A stretch of DNA of 64,000 nucleotides from JADJGC01 sp964617645 (GTDB taxonomy: Bacteria > Zixibacteria > MSB-5A5 > CAIYYT01), in contig CAZTYE010000003.1 of NCBI GenBank assembly GCA_964617645.1, positions 186,001-250,000 on the forward strand, in the 5' to 3' direction. The notes under the pieces were generated by a model, which saw nothing but the letters and a program-made list of their open reading frames with translations, ran no database searches and had not been told where the DNA came from. The position numbers were made by a program, and so were the translations under genes. Shown here piece by piece: positions 35,177-43,739 of this stretch; the stretch's first letter is position 1; every line of letters begins with the position of its first letter.

Positions 35177-35293
35177 ATGAATGCTGCACTCTACTTTTTG
35201 GCGGCTTTCGTGGTGATTGGCGCGATCATCGTCGGCGCGATGGCGCTGGCGTCGTTTATCTGGTGGTATCGCCACCGCGACGTGCGCCACTAA
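35177..35293 (+). CDS. Small single-pass membrane protein (38 residues)
   Basis: ATG at 35177 with AAGGAG 5 bases upstream (35166-35171), stop TAA at 35291. The protein MNAALYFLAAFVVIGAIIVG continues AMALASFIWWYRHRDVRH: one hydrophobic helix followed by an aromatic and basic cytosolic or periplasmic tail. Its size and shape resemble small accessory subunits of respiratory complexes. It lies divergent from the cytochrome/NrfD operon, which would fit, but the link is inferred. It is too short for most gene callers. Confidence 0.6.
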   Translation: MNAALYFLAAFVVIGAIIVGAMALASFIWWYRHRDVRH

Positions 35294-35308
35294 GGCTTGC
35301 CACATCGA

Positions 35309-35974
35309 TCAATTGAGCGTGGTCTGTGGTTTGCCACCGACTAAAGTGACGCGCCCGATTTCCAGGGCGGTTGAATTGCGGATCACAATTACCGCTTTGG
35401 CTGGGTCAAACCCGCACTTGCGCAGGCACGAACTCCAGAAATCAAGAGCCGCGACACCGAACTCCTGCTTTTCCTCAGTCGACAATTCCGACCAGCCGTC
35501 GGCGACTGTCAATGCCGCCGACGGAGCATCGCCGTCGATTCCCGCAACAGCCGTGACCAGTTCGAGAAGCGTGTGCGCGCGACCGGCTTCCATACGAAAG
35601 CGGGTCCAAGGATCAACGTACGGCTCGCGCGTTAGCAGCGACTCAAAAATATAGGCGGTGCGTCCGTCATTAAGCAGCACGGTCCACCACTTATCGGACA
35701 ATTCGACAAGCTGAACCTCCGCTCCGCGCGAAAGCTGCGCGACCACGTCGGCGGTGGTGGCCGGTTTGGCGCGGACGTTGATCAGGTCACGAATCACCCA
35801 GCCCCGCGGTGTGGTGTCGACCGGTTCCGGTAGCGGTTCGATGGTTGGCGCCGGTGGAGTTTCCGCGGCCTTGGTTTCCTGCGAAACCGGCGGCAGCGTC
35901 GATGTTTTCTTGCCGCAACCGATAAACAGCAGAAGCAACAGCCCCAGTACCGCAATTGTCATTGATCGAGACAT
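35309..35974 (-). CDS. SH3-domain lipoprotein
   Basis: A 221-residue protein; start ATG at 35974 with GGAG about 11 bases upstream. A lipoprotein signal is visible (MTIAVLGLLLLLFIGCGKK, lipidated Cys in IGC). A Pro-rich linker (ETPPAPTIEPLPEP) leads to a bacterial SH3 domain, GWVIRDLINVRAKPATTADV, VAQLSRGAEVQLVELSDKWW. A helical C-terminal half of unknown nature follows (LSTEEKQEFGVAALDFWSSC). SH3b domains often bind peptidoglycan or peptides, so a periplasmic envelope role is likely. A longer frame upstream runs into a dispersed repeat and is not used. Confidence 0.7.
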   Translation of the reverse strand: MSRSMTIAVLGLLLLLFIGCGKKTSTLPPVSQETKAAETPPAPTIEPLPEPVDTTPRGWVIRDLINVRAKPATTADVVAQLSRGAEVQLVELSDKWWTVLLNDGRTAYIFESLLTREPYVDPWTRFRMEAGRAHTLLELVTAVAGIDGDAPSAALTVADGWSELSTEEKQEFGVAALDFWSSCLRKCGFDPAKAVIVIRNSTALEIGRVTLVGGKPQTTLN

Positions 35975-36370
35975 TTTGATTCCCGCTCCCATAAAGAGGT
36001 GCCGCCGTAAATTACTCACTGTTGGCTGTTCGGCAAGAACAAAGTCGCGTTGTTCAGTGGCGAACGTGAAATCAAAAGAGCAAGTTGACGGCAGAATCTC
36101 CGGTTTTGTCATACCGCGCCTGTCATTTTTGGGCCGCTGCGCAGGCGAAGAATCCGTTTGGGGTTGTCCGGAAAGACCTACAGACGCTTCGCTACGCTCA
36201 GAGTGACAACCCGGGGCGCCTTTTATGAGTGTCCGCATGTGGGCACCAAGCCTGTGCACACCGGGATTCCATCCCCGACTGAATTACGGGATTTCGCTGT
36301 GCTCAACTTTCGCCGGATTGACTGAGGTTACTAACGCTCCTCGGTGACAAATCACTTTGGCGACACAGTT
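35975..36370. other. Intergenic region with a dispersed repeat
   Basis: 396 bases between the SH3 lipoprotein start and the acyltransferase stop. It contains the TGTCA palindrome copy 3 (36121-36208). No coding signal remains once the repeat is set aside. Confidence 0.5.
36121..36208. repeat. Dispersed TGTCA palindrome, copy 3
   Basis: TGTCATTTTTGGGCCGCTGC and AAGAATCCGTTT on the left; CGCTTCGCTACGCTCAGAGTGACA on the right, shown here in family context only. The left arm is diverged, as in copy 2. Confidence 0.65.
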
Positions 36371-37285
36371 TCAGTATTTGATTACCGTTGATTTCCAGCG
36401 CTTGTGCGTCCAGAGCCACTGATCGGGATGGCTCATTATCAGACGGCCGATGCGTTCCGCGTAGGCAGCCACCAAGTGGGTAACCTCGCTATCGCGATCG
36501 GCATCTTGTCGCGGCTCGATAATGTCGCTGATCTGCATCACCAGCCGTTCGCCATCGCGCAGAACGGCGCCGACGACGATGGGGGCATTGTAGTGGTAGG
36601 CAAATGAACCGATACCCCGATAAAACGAGGCCCTGGTGCCCATAAAATCGACGGAGACGCCGCCGGTGCCGCCATCCTGATCAGCGACCATGAATACCGG
36701 CTGACCATTCTTCAGCGCCCGGGGCAGTGCGCGCGATGCCTCGTGGCTCGACGTGATGTTAAGTTGATCCATGCGGCGGAGGCGTTTGAGATAGCGGTCG
36801 ACGAACGGATTGGATTGCGCTTGCGCAATGAACAGGCAATCGGGAAACGACTCGTAAATTTTCAAGCCGAAAGCTTCCCAGTGGCCGATGTGGGCAGTTG
36901 CGAAGATCACGGGCCGGCCACTTCTCACGATGTCGCGGACTCGATCCATCTGCTTCTGCGTGGCGAGTGGCACTTCGATGCGACGGTAGCCGGACTTTTG
37001 GTCGATCAGGTCGAGGGCGTAAAGGGCAATGGAATGGTAGACGCCATTGATGACCTCGTTGATCTCGTCAACGGTAGACTCGGTGAACACCAAGCGCAGG
37101 TTTTTGCGAGCGATCTCGACGCGGCTTGGAGTCACCCAGCGCGCGATCGTGGCGACCGCTTTGGCAATTGTTGTGCGCAAAAGAGGCGGCGTGAGACGAA
37201 CGCCGAGAACGATGGCACGCAGTGCGCCGTATTCAATAGCGTGACGAATTCTCTTCGTCGTCTTGGTCGGATTTCCAAGGCTCAT
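36371..37285 (-). CDS. LpxL/HtrB-family lipid A acyltransferase
   Basis: A 304-residue member of the LpxL/HtrB/MsbB family, which adds a secondary acyl chain to lipid A at the inner membrane. The catalytic HX4E is His132-Glu137 in ATAHIGHWEAFG. Family motifs continue with NPFVDRYLKRLR, VFMVADQDGGTGGVSVDFMG, and the terminal DQWLWTHKRWK. The N-terminus (AIEYGALRAIVLGVRLTPPL) is the usual membrane-proximal helix. It overlaps the end of the upstream gluzincin gene by 53 bases. Its presence supports a lipid A-containing diderm envelope. The acyl donor and acceptor are not determined. Confidence 0.88.
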   Translation of the reverse strand: MSLGNPTKTTKRIRHAIEYGALRAIVLGVRLTPPLLRTTIAKAVATIARWVTPSRVEIARKNLRLVFTESTVDEINEVINGVYHSIALYALDLIDQKSGYRRIEVPLATQKQMDRVRDIVRSGRPVIFATAHIGHWEAFGLKIYESFPDCLFIAQAQSNPFVDRYLKRLRRMDQLNITSSHEASRALPRALKNGQPVFMVADQDGGTGGVSVDFMGTRASFYRGIGSFAYHYNAPIVVGAVLRDGERLVMQISDIIEPRQDADRDSEVTHLVAAYAERIGRLIMSHPDQWLWTHKRWKSTVIKY

Positions 37286-38174
37286 CGTCGGAACCCGAGT
37301 AATCGAAATCGGTGCTCTGGAATTTTTCTTCCTCTTTCCAGCGGTCGTAGACGTGCTTCTTCTTGCGGCGGATCAAGAGCCAGCCGACGAAAACTACGAT
37401 CGCCAGAATGATCCACAAGCCGGACATGTCGGAAAGTATAGCCAGGAGGGTGTAGTTATCCGAAAGGAATTTGCGGTACTGGGCTTCGAAGGTGTAGAAG
37501 GAGATTCCGAGTACTTTGTAAAAGGCTTCGCTGAGATTGCTGCCGCCGTTGAAGGCGTCGAGCAAGTCGAGGAAGGCCAACTCGCCGTAGCGGTCGAAGA
37601 GAAATTGTACGACCAGGTAGCTCTGCGCGTACGCGAGGTTGGCTTCCGCTTGATGGAAATCGTTGACGTCGTCAATATCGCGCAGCGGCAAGAGGGAATT
37701 GGTGATCTGCGCCGCGGCAACAGTGGTCACATGCGAAAATGTCCACTCGCCGGCGAACCACGATGCGAATCCCTCATCGATAAAGCGCGGCACGTGCCCG
37801 CGACTGACGCGCAGGTGCATAGCGATATGCGCCAGTTCATGCTGCAGCAAGTCGGCCATGGTGCCGGGATAGCGGTCCATCATTGGCTCGCGCAAGATGA
37901 TCAGACTCCGCGAGGGAATCGCGGCGCCGGCGCCCCATTCGGGAAGGCGTCCGCCGGCCAGCGAGTCAAACTGCTCTTGAGTCTGAACGATAGCGATTTG
38001 CACAGTATCCGGGAGTCTTACTTCGAGCAGCCTGGTCAGGCGCAGCGAGGCGACCTCCAGCACCTGACGCATCTCGTCAAGTTTCGGCGGCGCGCCGGTA
38101 ATGAATCGGAATTGCGACGCGGTTAAACCCGGCGGCAACGAGAGCAGTAGAGACAGGATAATGATGCGAATCAT
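37233..38174 (-). CDS. Membrane-anchored peptidase MA-like gluzincin
   Basis: A 313-residue protein. The ATG at 38174 opens a signal peptide (IRIIILSLLLSLPPGLTA); the longer frame upstream lacks one. The zinc site is His112-Glu113-x-x-His116 in LLQHELAHIAMHL, with a downstream Glu in FIDEGFASWFAGEW, as in gluzincins of the peptidase MA group. A C-terminal membrane helix (GLWIILAIVVFVGWLLIRRK) is followed by an acidic cytosolic tail (SGSDDEPWKSDQDDEENSS). TATATT lies about 8 bases before the ATG, suggesting a very short leader. Role unknown; probably envelope protein processing. Confidence 0.8.
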   Translation of the reverse strand: MIRIIILSLLLSLPPGLTASQFRFITGAPPKLDEMRQVLEVASLRLTRLLEVRLPDTVQIAIVQTQEQFDSLAGGRLPEWGAGAAIPSRSLIILREPMMDRYPGTMADLLQHELAHIAMHLRVSRGHVPRFIDEGFASWFAGEWTFSHVTTVAAAQITNSLLPLRDIDDVNDFHQAEANLAYAQSYLVVQFLFDRYGELAFLDLLDAFNGGSNLSEAFYKVLGISFYTFEAQYRKFLSDNYTLLAILSDMSGLWIILAIVVFVGWLLIRRKKKHVYDRWKEEEKFQSTDFDYSGSDDEPWKSDQDDEENSSRY

Positions 38175-38238
38175 AAGGCGATAATATACAAAGCCTGCGG
38201 AATTCTCCAGTCGGGGATTAGGGTAAGCGATGGTTAAT

Positions 38239-38736
38239 CTATTTAGCGTCGGGAATGAGGAACTTCCAAGCGCACCAGAATTGCGGGTGCTTGGGATCCG
38301 GAGGGCAGCCGACGCATTCGGTTTCGATGCGCGGATCGATGGTCTTGGCAAACAGCGAGTATTCGACAATACCGACTTCCCGACACGGAAACGCGGACAT
38401 CCCCTGGCGCTGGCGCGCTGATTGCACACGGCAGTCGGTCATGCGGAAGACGAAGCTATTGGGCGTTTCGTCGACGATTCTCTGTTCGTTGATGTAGGCG
38501 TAAAGCCGGTAACCAAGCGCAGTTTTGAGCGTCGCGAGACCACCGTTGGCGGGAAGATTGTGACGTTGCATGATGCGTTTGGCCTCGATCACGGTAAAGC
38601 GTTCCCAGGCGGCCTTGTCGAGCTCGATCGCCTTGGCCATGCCAAAGGCCTTCTCGGCTTCCTGAAACCAGAGGCCGTCGTGCGCCAGCCAGAGCTTGGC
38701 GGCGTCTTCGAGCATGCCGATGAGGTTGGCGCTCAT
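38239..38736 (-). CDS. DUF6125-like cytosolic protein
   Basis: A 165-residue soluble protein. MLEDAAKLWLAHDGLWFQEA, AIELDKAAWERFTVIEAKRI and ETPNSFVFRMTDCRVQSARQ match, as I recall it, the DUF6125 family of small cytosolic proteins, sometimes annotated as related to L-2-amino-thiazoline-4-carboxylate hydrolase-type proteins. Several Cys near the C-terminus (CREVG, ECVGCPPDP, FWCAWKF) could bind a metal. It begins one base after the stop of the lipoprotein gene at 38738, so the two form an operon. The biochemical role is not known. Confidence 0.65.
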   Translation of the reverse strand: MSANLIGMLEDAAKLWLAHDGLWFQEAEKAFGMAKAIELDKAAWERFTVIEAKRIMQRHNLPANGGLATLKTALGYRLYAYINEQRIVDETPNSFVFRMTDCRVQSARQRQGMSAFPCREVGIVEYSLFAKTIDPRIETECVGCPPDPKHPQFWCAWKFLIPDAK

Positions 38737-38737
38737 G

Positions 38738-39796
38738 CTACTTCAACACTCCCGGATCGCTTTTCGGTTGCTGCCAATGCTCCAACACGCCCCATACCGG
38801 CTCGCTCTGGCCGTCAATCGTTAGAGTCCCCTCGAGTTCGGTGAGCGCAAAGCCGGATGAATAGAAAACACGCGCGGCTCCGAGGCGAACGTCGAAGGCG
38901 ACACCCAGATCGGAGGCATTCAGTATCTTTCGATTAGCGAGCCACTCGGCGATTTTCGGATCGCGGCGGATTTCATCGGAGGAAATGCGCACGTATTGGT
39001 CGCCTTCGGCGTAAAGACCGGCACCGGTGGGGGATACCGCCACGAAATTCTTGAGGATCCGGTCGCCTGCGGTTGTTGAATCGCCGGCGGCGATGACAGT
39101 GGCTCCCGACGGAGCGGACAGCGCGATCCAGTCATAGTTTGAATACTCGATGCCGACGCCGACCGTGTCGACGACGTTGAATCCGTCGACTTGAATCAAC
39201 TCGTAAATAAGCAATCCTTCGGTCGTAACTGCGCCGGACGTAAGCCGGCCGTTACCCATGCCGTGCGCGCGGGAGTTGTTTCCGTGAGCGTTGTGCTGGC
39301 GCGGAATCAGTTCGTTGAATTCAACGGCAAAGTCGACACCGCGCCAATTGTAACGCAGTGCGCCGCTCTTTCCGGCGGTTGTCCATTCCACGCCGCCAAA
39401 CATGAAGGGATAATTCTGATCGAGGCGCGTTGAATCATGCCGCATTTTCGTATATGGCAGCGCCTGCCAGTAGCCCGGACCGAGGACAAAGCCCGAGAAA
39501 TCGCGTTCGGCGCGGATAAATTTGTTGTCTTTCAGGACGCGACGAAAAGTGGCAGCGACCGCGGTGCGGTTAGTGTCGTGCCGACCGATAAAGACAAACC
39601 GCTCGATGATCGTGTAGTTCCGGATCGGATCGGTCAGCTTGATTTCGTTGGGAATCAAGACCGACTGATCAAACCGCTGGTCTCTACTGACGAATCCTGA
39701 GACCCCGTCGAGGGGTTCGTCGGCTGCCTTCTGACAACAGACGCTCAGGCCGATTGCCATCGCCGACGCGATTATGACATTGCCGATGCGTCGCAT
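38738..39796 (-). CDS. Lipoprotein of unknown function
   Basis: A 352-residue protein with a lipoprotein-type signal (MRRIGNVIIASAMAIGLSVC, lipidated Cys at LSVC). The mature part is beta-rich: FGGVEWTTAGKSGALRYNWR, LLIYELIQVDGFNVVDTVGV, IEYSNYDWIALSAPSGATV and TLTIDGQSEPVWGVLEHWQQ. These resemble carbohydrate-related beta-sandwiches (DUF4861-like), but I am not certain. It is first in a two-gene unit with the DUF6125-like gene, one base apart. Divergent from coaX. Confidence 0.55.
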   Translation of the reverse strand: MRRIGNVIIASAMAIGLSVCCQKAADEPLDGVSGFVSRDQRFDQSVLIPNEIKLTDPIRNYTIIERFVFIGRHDTNRTAVAATFRRVLKDNKFIRAERDFSGFVLGPGYWQALPYTKMRHDSTRLDQNYPFMFGGVEWTTAGKSGALRYNWRGVDFAVEFNELIPRQHNAHGNNSRAHGMGNGRLTSGAVTTEGLLIYELIQVDGFNVVDTVGVGIEYSNYDWIALSAPSGATVIAAGDSTTAGDRILKNFVAVSPTGAGLYAEGDQYVRISSDEIRRDPKIAEWLANRKILNASDLGVAFDVRLGAARVFYSSGFALTELEGTLTIDGQSEPVWGVLEHWQQPKSDPGVLK

Positions 39797-39866
39797 GGCG
39801 ATATGTTATCAGAATCGAGTGGTGCCGCAAAGCAAAATTCTCGGCCGACGGCGCGGGACAAGGCTG

Positions 39867-39895
39867 TTGGCTCGGGAACGCGGATTCGGTATATT
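39867..39895 (+). promoter_or_regulatory. Promoter of coaX, likely leaderless
   Basis: TTGGCT (39867-39872), 17 nt, TATATT (39890-39895). The coaX ATG begins at 39903, where transcription would be expected to start, and there is no ribosome-binding site. Confidence 0.5.
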
Positions 39896-39902
39896 CGGAC
39901 GT

Positions 39903-40661
39903 ATGCTGCTGGCTATCGATATCGGCAACACGAACATCGTCGCGGGATTTTTTGACGGCGACGAGCTTACGACGTCGCTGCGGGTGGTGACCGATCACGC
40001 ACGAACGGCGGATGAATCAGCGCTGCTGTTGCATCAATTCATGCAGTTGAAGAGGCTCCCACCGGTCACGGGTATAGTAGTGGCGACCGTAGTGCCGCGA
40101 CTCGAGCCGGTGTTTCGCCAGATGAGTGATACTCATTTCAACCAGAACGCGCTGTTTGTGCACGCCGGACTCAAGTGCAACGTCACGTTCGACTATCCGA
40201 ATCCGGGGGAAATCGGCGCCGACCGTATCTGCAATTCGGTGGCGGCATTCACGCAATTCGGCGGACCGTGTATCGTCGTCGATTTTGGCACAGCGACGAC
40301 TTTTGATGTTATCTCCAAGGATGGCGCCTATCTCGGCGGCGTCATTGCTCCGGGTATCGAAACGGCGCAGAGCGCCTTGGCGCACCGTGCGGCGCAGCTC
40401 TACAAGATCAATTTTGCGCCGCCGAAAACGGCGATCGGAAAATCGACGACCGAGGCAATGCAGGCCGGGTTTTATCTGGGTGGCGTCGGACAGACCGACT
40501 TCATAATTCGTGCGCTGACGAAGGAACTTGGCGCCGAACCGTTGGTGATAGCCACGGGCGGATTGGCCGGATTGATTGCACCGGCGTCGGCGGTGATTAG
40601 CAAAGTTCTGCCCGATATCACGCTTGACGGGTTGCGGCTGATTTACGAGATGAATCGATAG
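39903..40661 (+). CDS. coaX: Type III pantothenate kinase
   Basis: A 252-residue CoaX. It phosphorylates pantothenate in the first step of coenzyme A synthesis, in the cytosol, using ATP. The ASKHA phosphate loops are present: MLLAIDIGNTN at the N-terminus, IVVDFGTATTFDVISKDG, and GGVIAPGIETAQSAL; ATGGLAGLIAP lies in the C-terminal lobe. The Asp of EIGADRICN matches the family's catalytic aspartate. The ATG at 39903 is chosen over an upstream frame start at 39774 because family proteins begin exactly here; translation is probably leaderless. In many bacteria coaX adjoins birA; here it precedes the PSP1/metG operon. Confidence 0.95.
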   Translation: MLLAIDIGNTNIVAGFFDGDELTTSLRVVTDHARTADESALLLHQFMQLKRLPPVTGIVVATVVPRLEPVFRQMSDTHFNQNALFVHAGLKCNVTFDYPNPGEIGADRICNSVAAFTQFGGPCIVVDFGTATTFDVISKDGAYLGGVIAPGIETAQSALAHRAAQLYKINFAPPKTAIGKSTTEAMQAGFYLGGVGQTDFIIRALTKELGAEPLVIATGGLAGLIAPASAVISKVLPDITLDGLRLIYEMNR

Positions 40662-40713
40662 CCGGTAGCTGTCCGTCGATGTGCGGCAATCCCGGAGCCC
40701 GCCAAAGCTATGC

Positions 40714-40742
40714 TTGACACCGATTTGCCGGATGGCTTTATT
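40714..40742 (+). promoter_or_regulatory. Promoter of the PSP1-metG-tatD-ksgA operon
   Basis: TTGACA (40714-40719), 17 nt, TTTATT (40737-40742), ending about 65 bases before the first start codon. Confidence 0.6.
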
Positions 40743-40806
40743 GATTAATTGTGGATAATCGGGCGCTCGGTTTGCCAGTCCGGTAACTCAGATTAAGGAC
40801 AGTTGT

Positions 40807-41661
40807 TTGCTTTACGAAGTTGAGTTCAAAGCCTATCGGCGTGAGTTTTACGACAACCCGTTTGAGTTGCCGATCCGCGAGCAAGATTGGGTGGTTGTTG
40901 AAGCGGAACGCGGTGAAGATATGGGCTTCGTGCATTTGATCATGTCGCCGGAAGCCAACGTCAAAGGCAAACCGGCCAAACCGCGGCCAATCCTGCGCTC
41001 GGCCAATGATGATGATCAATACAAACTCTCGAAAAATCGCGAGATGGAGCGGGAGTCGCACGATTACTGCGCCGAGATGATCAACCAGCATGGCTTGCAG
41101 ATGAAGCTGGTCGATGTCGAGTATCAGTTTGACCTGAACAAGATGACGTTTTATTTCACGGCCGACGAACGCGTGGATTTTCGCGCTTTGGTCAAAAATC
41201 TCGCGGCGCACTACCGAACGCGAATCGAACTGCGCCAAATTGGTGTGCGCGATGAAGCGCGCCGCATCGGCGGCTACGGCGTCTGTGGATTGCGCCAGTG
41301 TTGCAACACCTTCATACGCGAGTTCGATCCGATCTCGACGCAATTGGCGCGCGACCAGAATCTCTCGCTCAACCCGGCCAAGATCTCCGGCAATTGCGGT
41401 CGATTGCTCTGCTGTCTGCAGTATGAACAAAACCACTACCTCGACACGCTCAAGCGGTTTCCGGAGATCGGCGTCGAAGTCGACACTCCCGAGGGTCGCG
41501 GCGTGGTCGATGCGATCAATGTTTTCCAGCAGTATATGGTCGTGAAACTGTCGGAAGGCTCGACGCGCCTTACCTGGAAGGACTGGGTGCAGTCGGAAAA
41601 GAAACGGCAATTCGTCGCCAAGCTGCAAGCACGCGGAAATCCCCAGAAAGACCGTCCATGA
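40807..41661 (+). CDS. PSP1-domain protein (RicT/YaaT-like)
   Basis: A 284-residue protein starting TTG at 40807, supported by AAGGA about 8 bases upstream. The PSP1 C-terminal domain is plain: DLNKMTFYFTADERVDFRAL, RTRIELRQIGVRDEARRIGG, YGVCGLRQCCNTFIREFDPI, then NCGRLLCCLQYEQNHY. These hold the conserved Cys (CGLRQCC, CGRLLCCL) that ligate iron-sulfur clusters in the B. subtilis RicT complex, which affects RNase Y activity. It overlaps metG by four bases (ATGA) and heads a seven-gene operon. Cytosolic. The RNA-processing role here is inferred from RicT. Confidence 0.88.
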   Translation: MLYEVEFKAYRREFYDNPFELPIREQDWVVVEAERGEDMGFVHLIMSPEANVKGKPAKPRPILRSANDDDQYKLSKNREMERESHDYCAEMINQHGLQMKLVDVEYQFDLNKMTFYFTADERVDFRALVKNLAAHYRTRIELRQIGVRDEARRIGGYGVCGLRQCCNTFIREFDPISTQLARDQNLSLNPAKISGNCGRLLCCLQYEQNHYLDTLKRFPEIGVEVDTPEGRGVVDAINVFQQYMVVKLSEGSTRLTWKDWVQSEKKRQFVAKLQARGNPQKDRP

Positions 41662-43583
41662 ACTTCTTCATTACGACGCCGATTTACTATGCCAACGCCG
41701 AGTTGCATATCGGTCACGGCTATACCTCGATCATTACCGACATTCTCAAGCGTTACCACACCTTGTTCGGCGAAGAATCGTTTTTCCTCACGGGCATGGA
41801 TGAACATGGCGCTAAGGTCGAGCAAGCGGCGCTGGCACTGGGGAAGACGCCGCAGCAATTGTGCGACGAGAACTATGTCAAGTTCGTCGCCGCGCTGGAA
41901 AGTCTCGGCATCAGCTACAATCACTTCATTCGCACAACTTCCGAGCGGCACAAAAAAGGCGTGCAAAAACTTCTGCTCGCGCTCCACGCGGCCAAGACAC
42001 CGGACGGACAGCCGGCGGTTTACAAAGGCAAGTATGAGGGCTTGTACTGCGCCGGTTGCGAAAAGTTTATCACACCGAAAGAACTGACGGAAGACGGTCT
42101 CTGTCCGTTGCATCTGACCAAGCCGCAGGCCGTGACCGAAACCAATTACTTTTTCCGGTTGACATCGTATCTCGCTCAAGTGGAAGAGTTGATCCGCTCG
42201 AATCGGTTGCGGATCATGCCGGAAGGCCGCCGCAACGAGGTGCTGGGTCTGCTCAAGCAGGATTTGACCGATTTTTCGATTTCGCGTGAACGACTAAATT
42301 GGGGCATAGAAATTCCGTTCGATCCGACGCAGAAGACCTACGTATGGGTCGACGCATTGCCGAACTACATCACCGCCATCGGCTACGGTGACGACGAGGC
42401 GGAGTTCGACAAATGGTGGAACAAGTCACAGGTCGTGCACTTGATGGGGCGCGACATTCTTAAGTTTCACGCCATCTTCTGGCCGGCGATGCTGCTCGCG
42501 GCGAATCTGCGCGTGCCGGATGTAATGTTCATTCACGGTTTTATCAGCCTGAACGGGCAGAAGATTTCTAAGTCGCTCGGCAATGTCATCTCGAACGAAC
42601 ATCTCGTGGCGCAGTTCGGTCGCGACGCCGCGCGCTATTTGTTGACATCGCAGTTTCCGTTTCATGTTGACGGTGATATCAGTTATCCGCGCCTGTACGA
42701 GAAATACAATTCCGATTTGGCTAACGACTACGGCAATCTCGTCAGCCGCGTGGTCAAACTGACGATTGCCAATTTCAACGGCAAAATTCCGGCGCTGGAA
42801 GGCGCCACCGATGAGCACGGCGAAGAGCTTTCAACCCTCATGGCGAAGACACCCGACAAAGTGATCGCGCAAATTCGCGAGATCGACGTGCTGAGCGCGA
42901 TTGAATCGATTTGGGCGTTGATCCGCGCCGCCAATCGCTACTTCGATTACAGCAAGCCGTGGGAGCTTGCCAAGAACAATCGGGCTAAATTGGCGATGGT
43001 GCTGCATCGATCGCTCGAGGCGGTTCGCATTGCCGCAACCTTGACCTGGCCGATCATGCCGGAGAAATCTTGGCAGGTGCTCCAGATGCTGGGATTCGGC
43101 AACGACTATCAGCCATCCATCGAAGACGCCGCGCAGCCGGAGATGCTGAAAGCCGGAACATCGCTCCGGCCGCTCGACAATATCTTCCCGCGCCTGCAGG
43201 CCCCAAAGGAGGAGAAGGTGGAAACTTCGAAACCGGCCGCTGTCGACGCGCTTCCGGAGGGCGTTGTCTCGATCGATGATTTCTTCCGAACGAAACTGGT
43301 TGTGGCCGAAGTCGTCGCTTGCGAGCCGGTGCCGGATGCCACCAAGCTGCTCAAACTGCAAATTGCGATCGGCGAAGAACGCCGCCAGATCGTGGCCGGA
43401 ATTGCCGAATATTACCGGCCCGACTCGATGATCGGTCGCAAGATTATTGTCGTCGCCAACCTGAAACCGGCGAAGATTCGCGGCATCGAATCCAACGGAA
43501 TGTTGTTGGCCGCCAAGAAGGGAAAAGAGCTGAAGTTGGTGACGGTCGACGGCGACATCCCTTCCGGCGCCACCGTTGGTTGA
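41658..43583 (+). CDS. metG: Methionyl-tRNA synthetase
   Basis: A 641-residue class I synthetase that charges tRNA-Met in the cytosol. HIGH is at residues 17-20 (ELHIGHGYT) and the KMSKS loop is KISKS at 302-306. The knuckle region has CAGCEKF and CPLHL from about residue 131. The C-terminal ~105 residues are a fused EMAPII-like tRNA-binding domain (SIDDFFRTKLVVAEVVACEP, GRKIIVVANLKPAKIRGIES, NGMLLAAKKG), as in dimeric bacterial MetRS. It overlaps the PSP1 gene by four bases, and tatD follows after 156 bases. Confidence 0.97.
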   Translation: MNFFITTPIYYANAELHIGHGYTSIITDILKRYHTLFGEESFFLTGMDEHGAKVEQAALALGKTPQQLCDENYVKFVAALESLGISYNHFIRTTSERHKKGVQKLLLALHAAKTPDGQPAVYKGKYEGLYCAGCEKFITPKELTEDGLCPLHLTKPQAVTETNYFFRLTSYLAQVEELIRSNRLRIMPEGRRNEVLGLLKQDLTDFSISRERLNWGIEIPFDPTQKTYVWVDALPNYITAIGYGDDEAEFDKWWNKSQVVHLMGRDILKFHAIFWPAMLLAANLRVPDVMFIHGFISLNGQKISKSLGNVISNEHLVAQFGRDAARYLLTSQFPFHVDGDISYPRLYEKYNSDLANDYGNLVSRVVKLTIANFNGKIPALEGATDEHGEELSTLMAKTPDKVIAQIREIDVLSAIESIWALIRAANRYFDYSKPWELAKNNRAKLAMVLHRSLEAVRIAATLTWPIMPEKSWQVLQMLGFGNDYQPSIEDAAQPEMLKAGTSLRPLDNIFPRLQAPKEEKVETSKPAAVDALPEGVVSIDDFFRTKLVVAEVVACEPVPDATKLLKLQIAIGEERRQIVAGIAEYYRPDSMIGRKIIVVANLKPAKIRGIESNGMLLAAKKGKELKLVTVDGDIPSGATVG

Positions 43584-43739
43584 TTCACTCAGTCATGATT
43601 GATCCGCTGCGGCGATGTTTTTCTGCTCATTCGTCACTTCGTTGGCCGTCACTTCGGCGGAAGCCGGAAGCCAGTACTCGCCACCCCTACGCCGACGCAC
43701 CGATCAGCTTTCCCTTGTCCACAGGAGTTCGGTTTACGT

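Noticed and set aside
35975..36259. N-terminal extension of the SH3 lipoprotein
   Set aside because: It translates a dispersed repeat (CHSERSEAS-type peptide) and would bury the lipoprotein signal.
38175..38429. Upstream extension of the gluzincin gene
   Set aside because: It overlaps the next gene's region, and the signal peptide begins at 38174.
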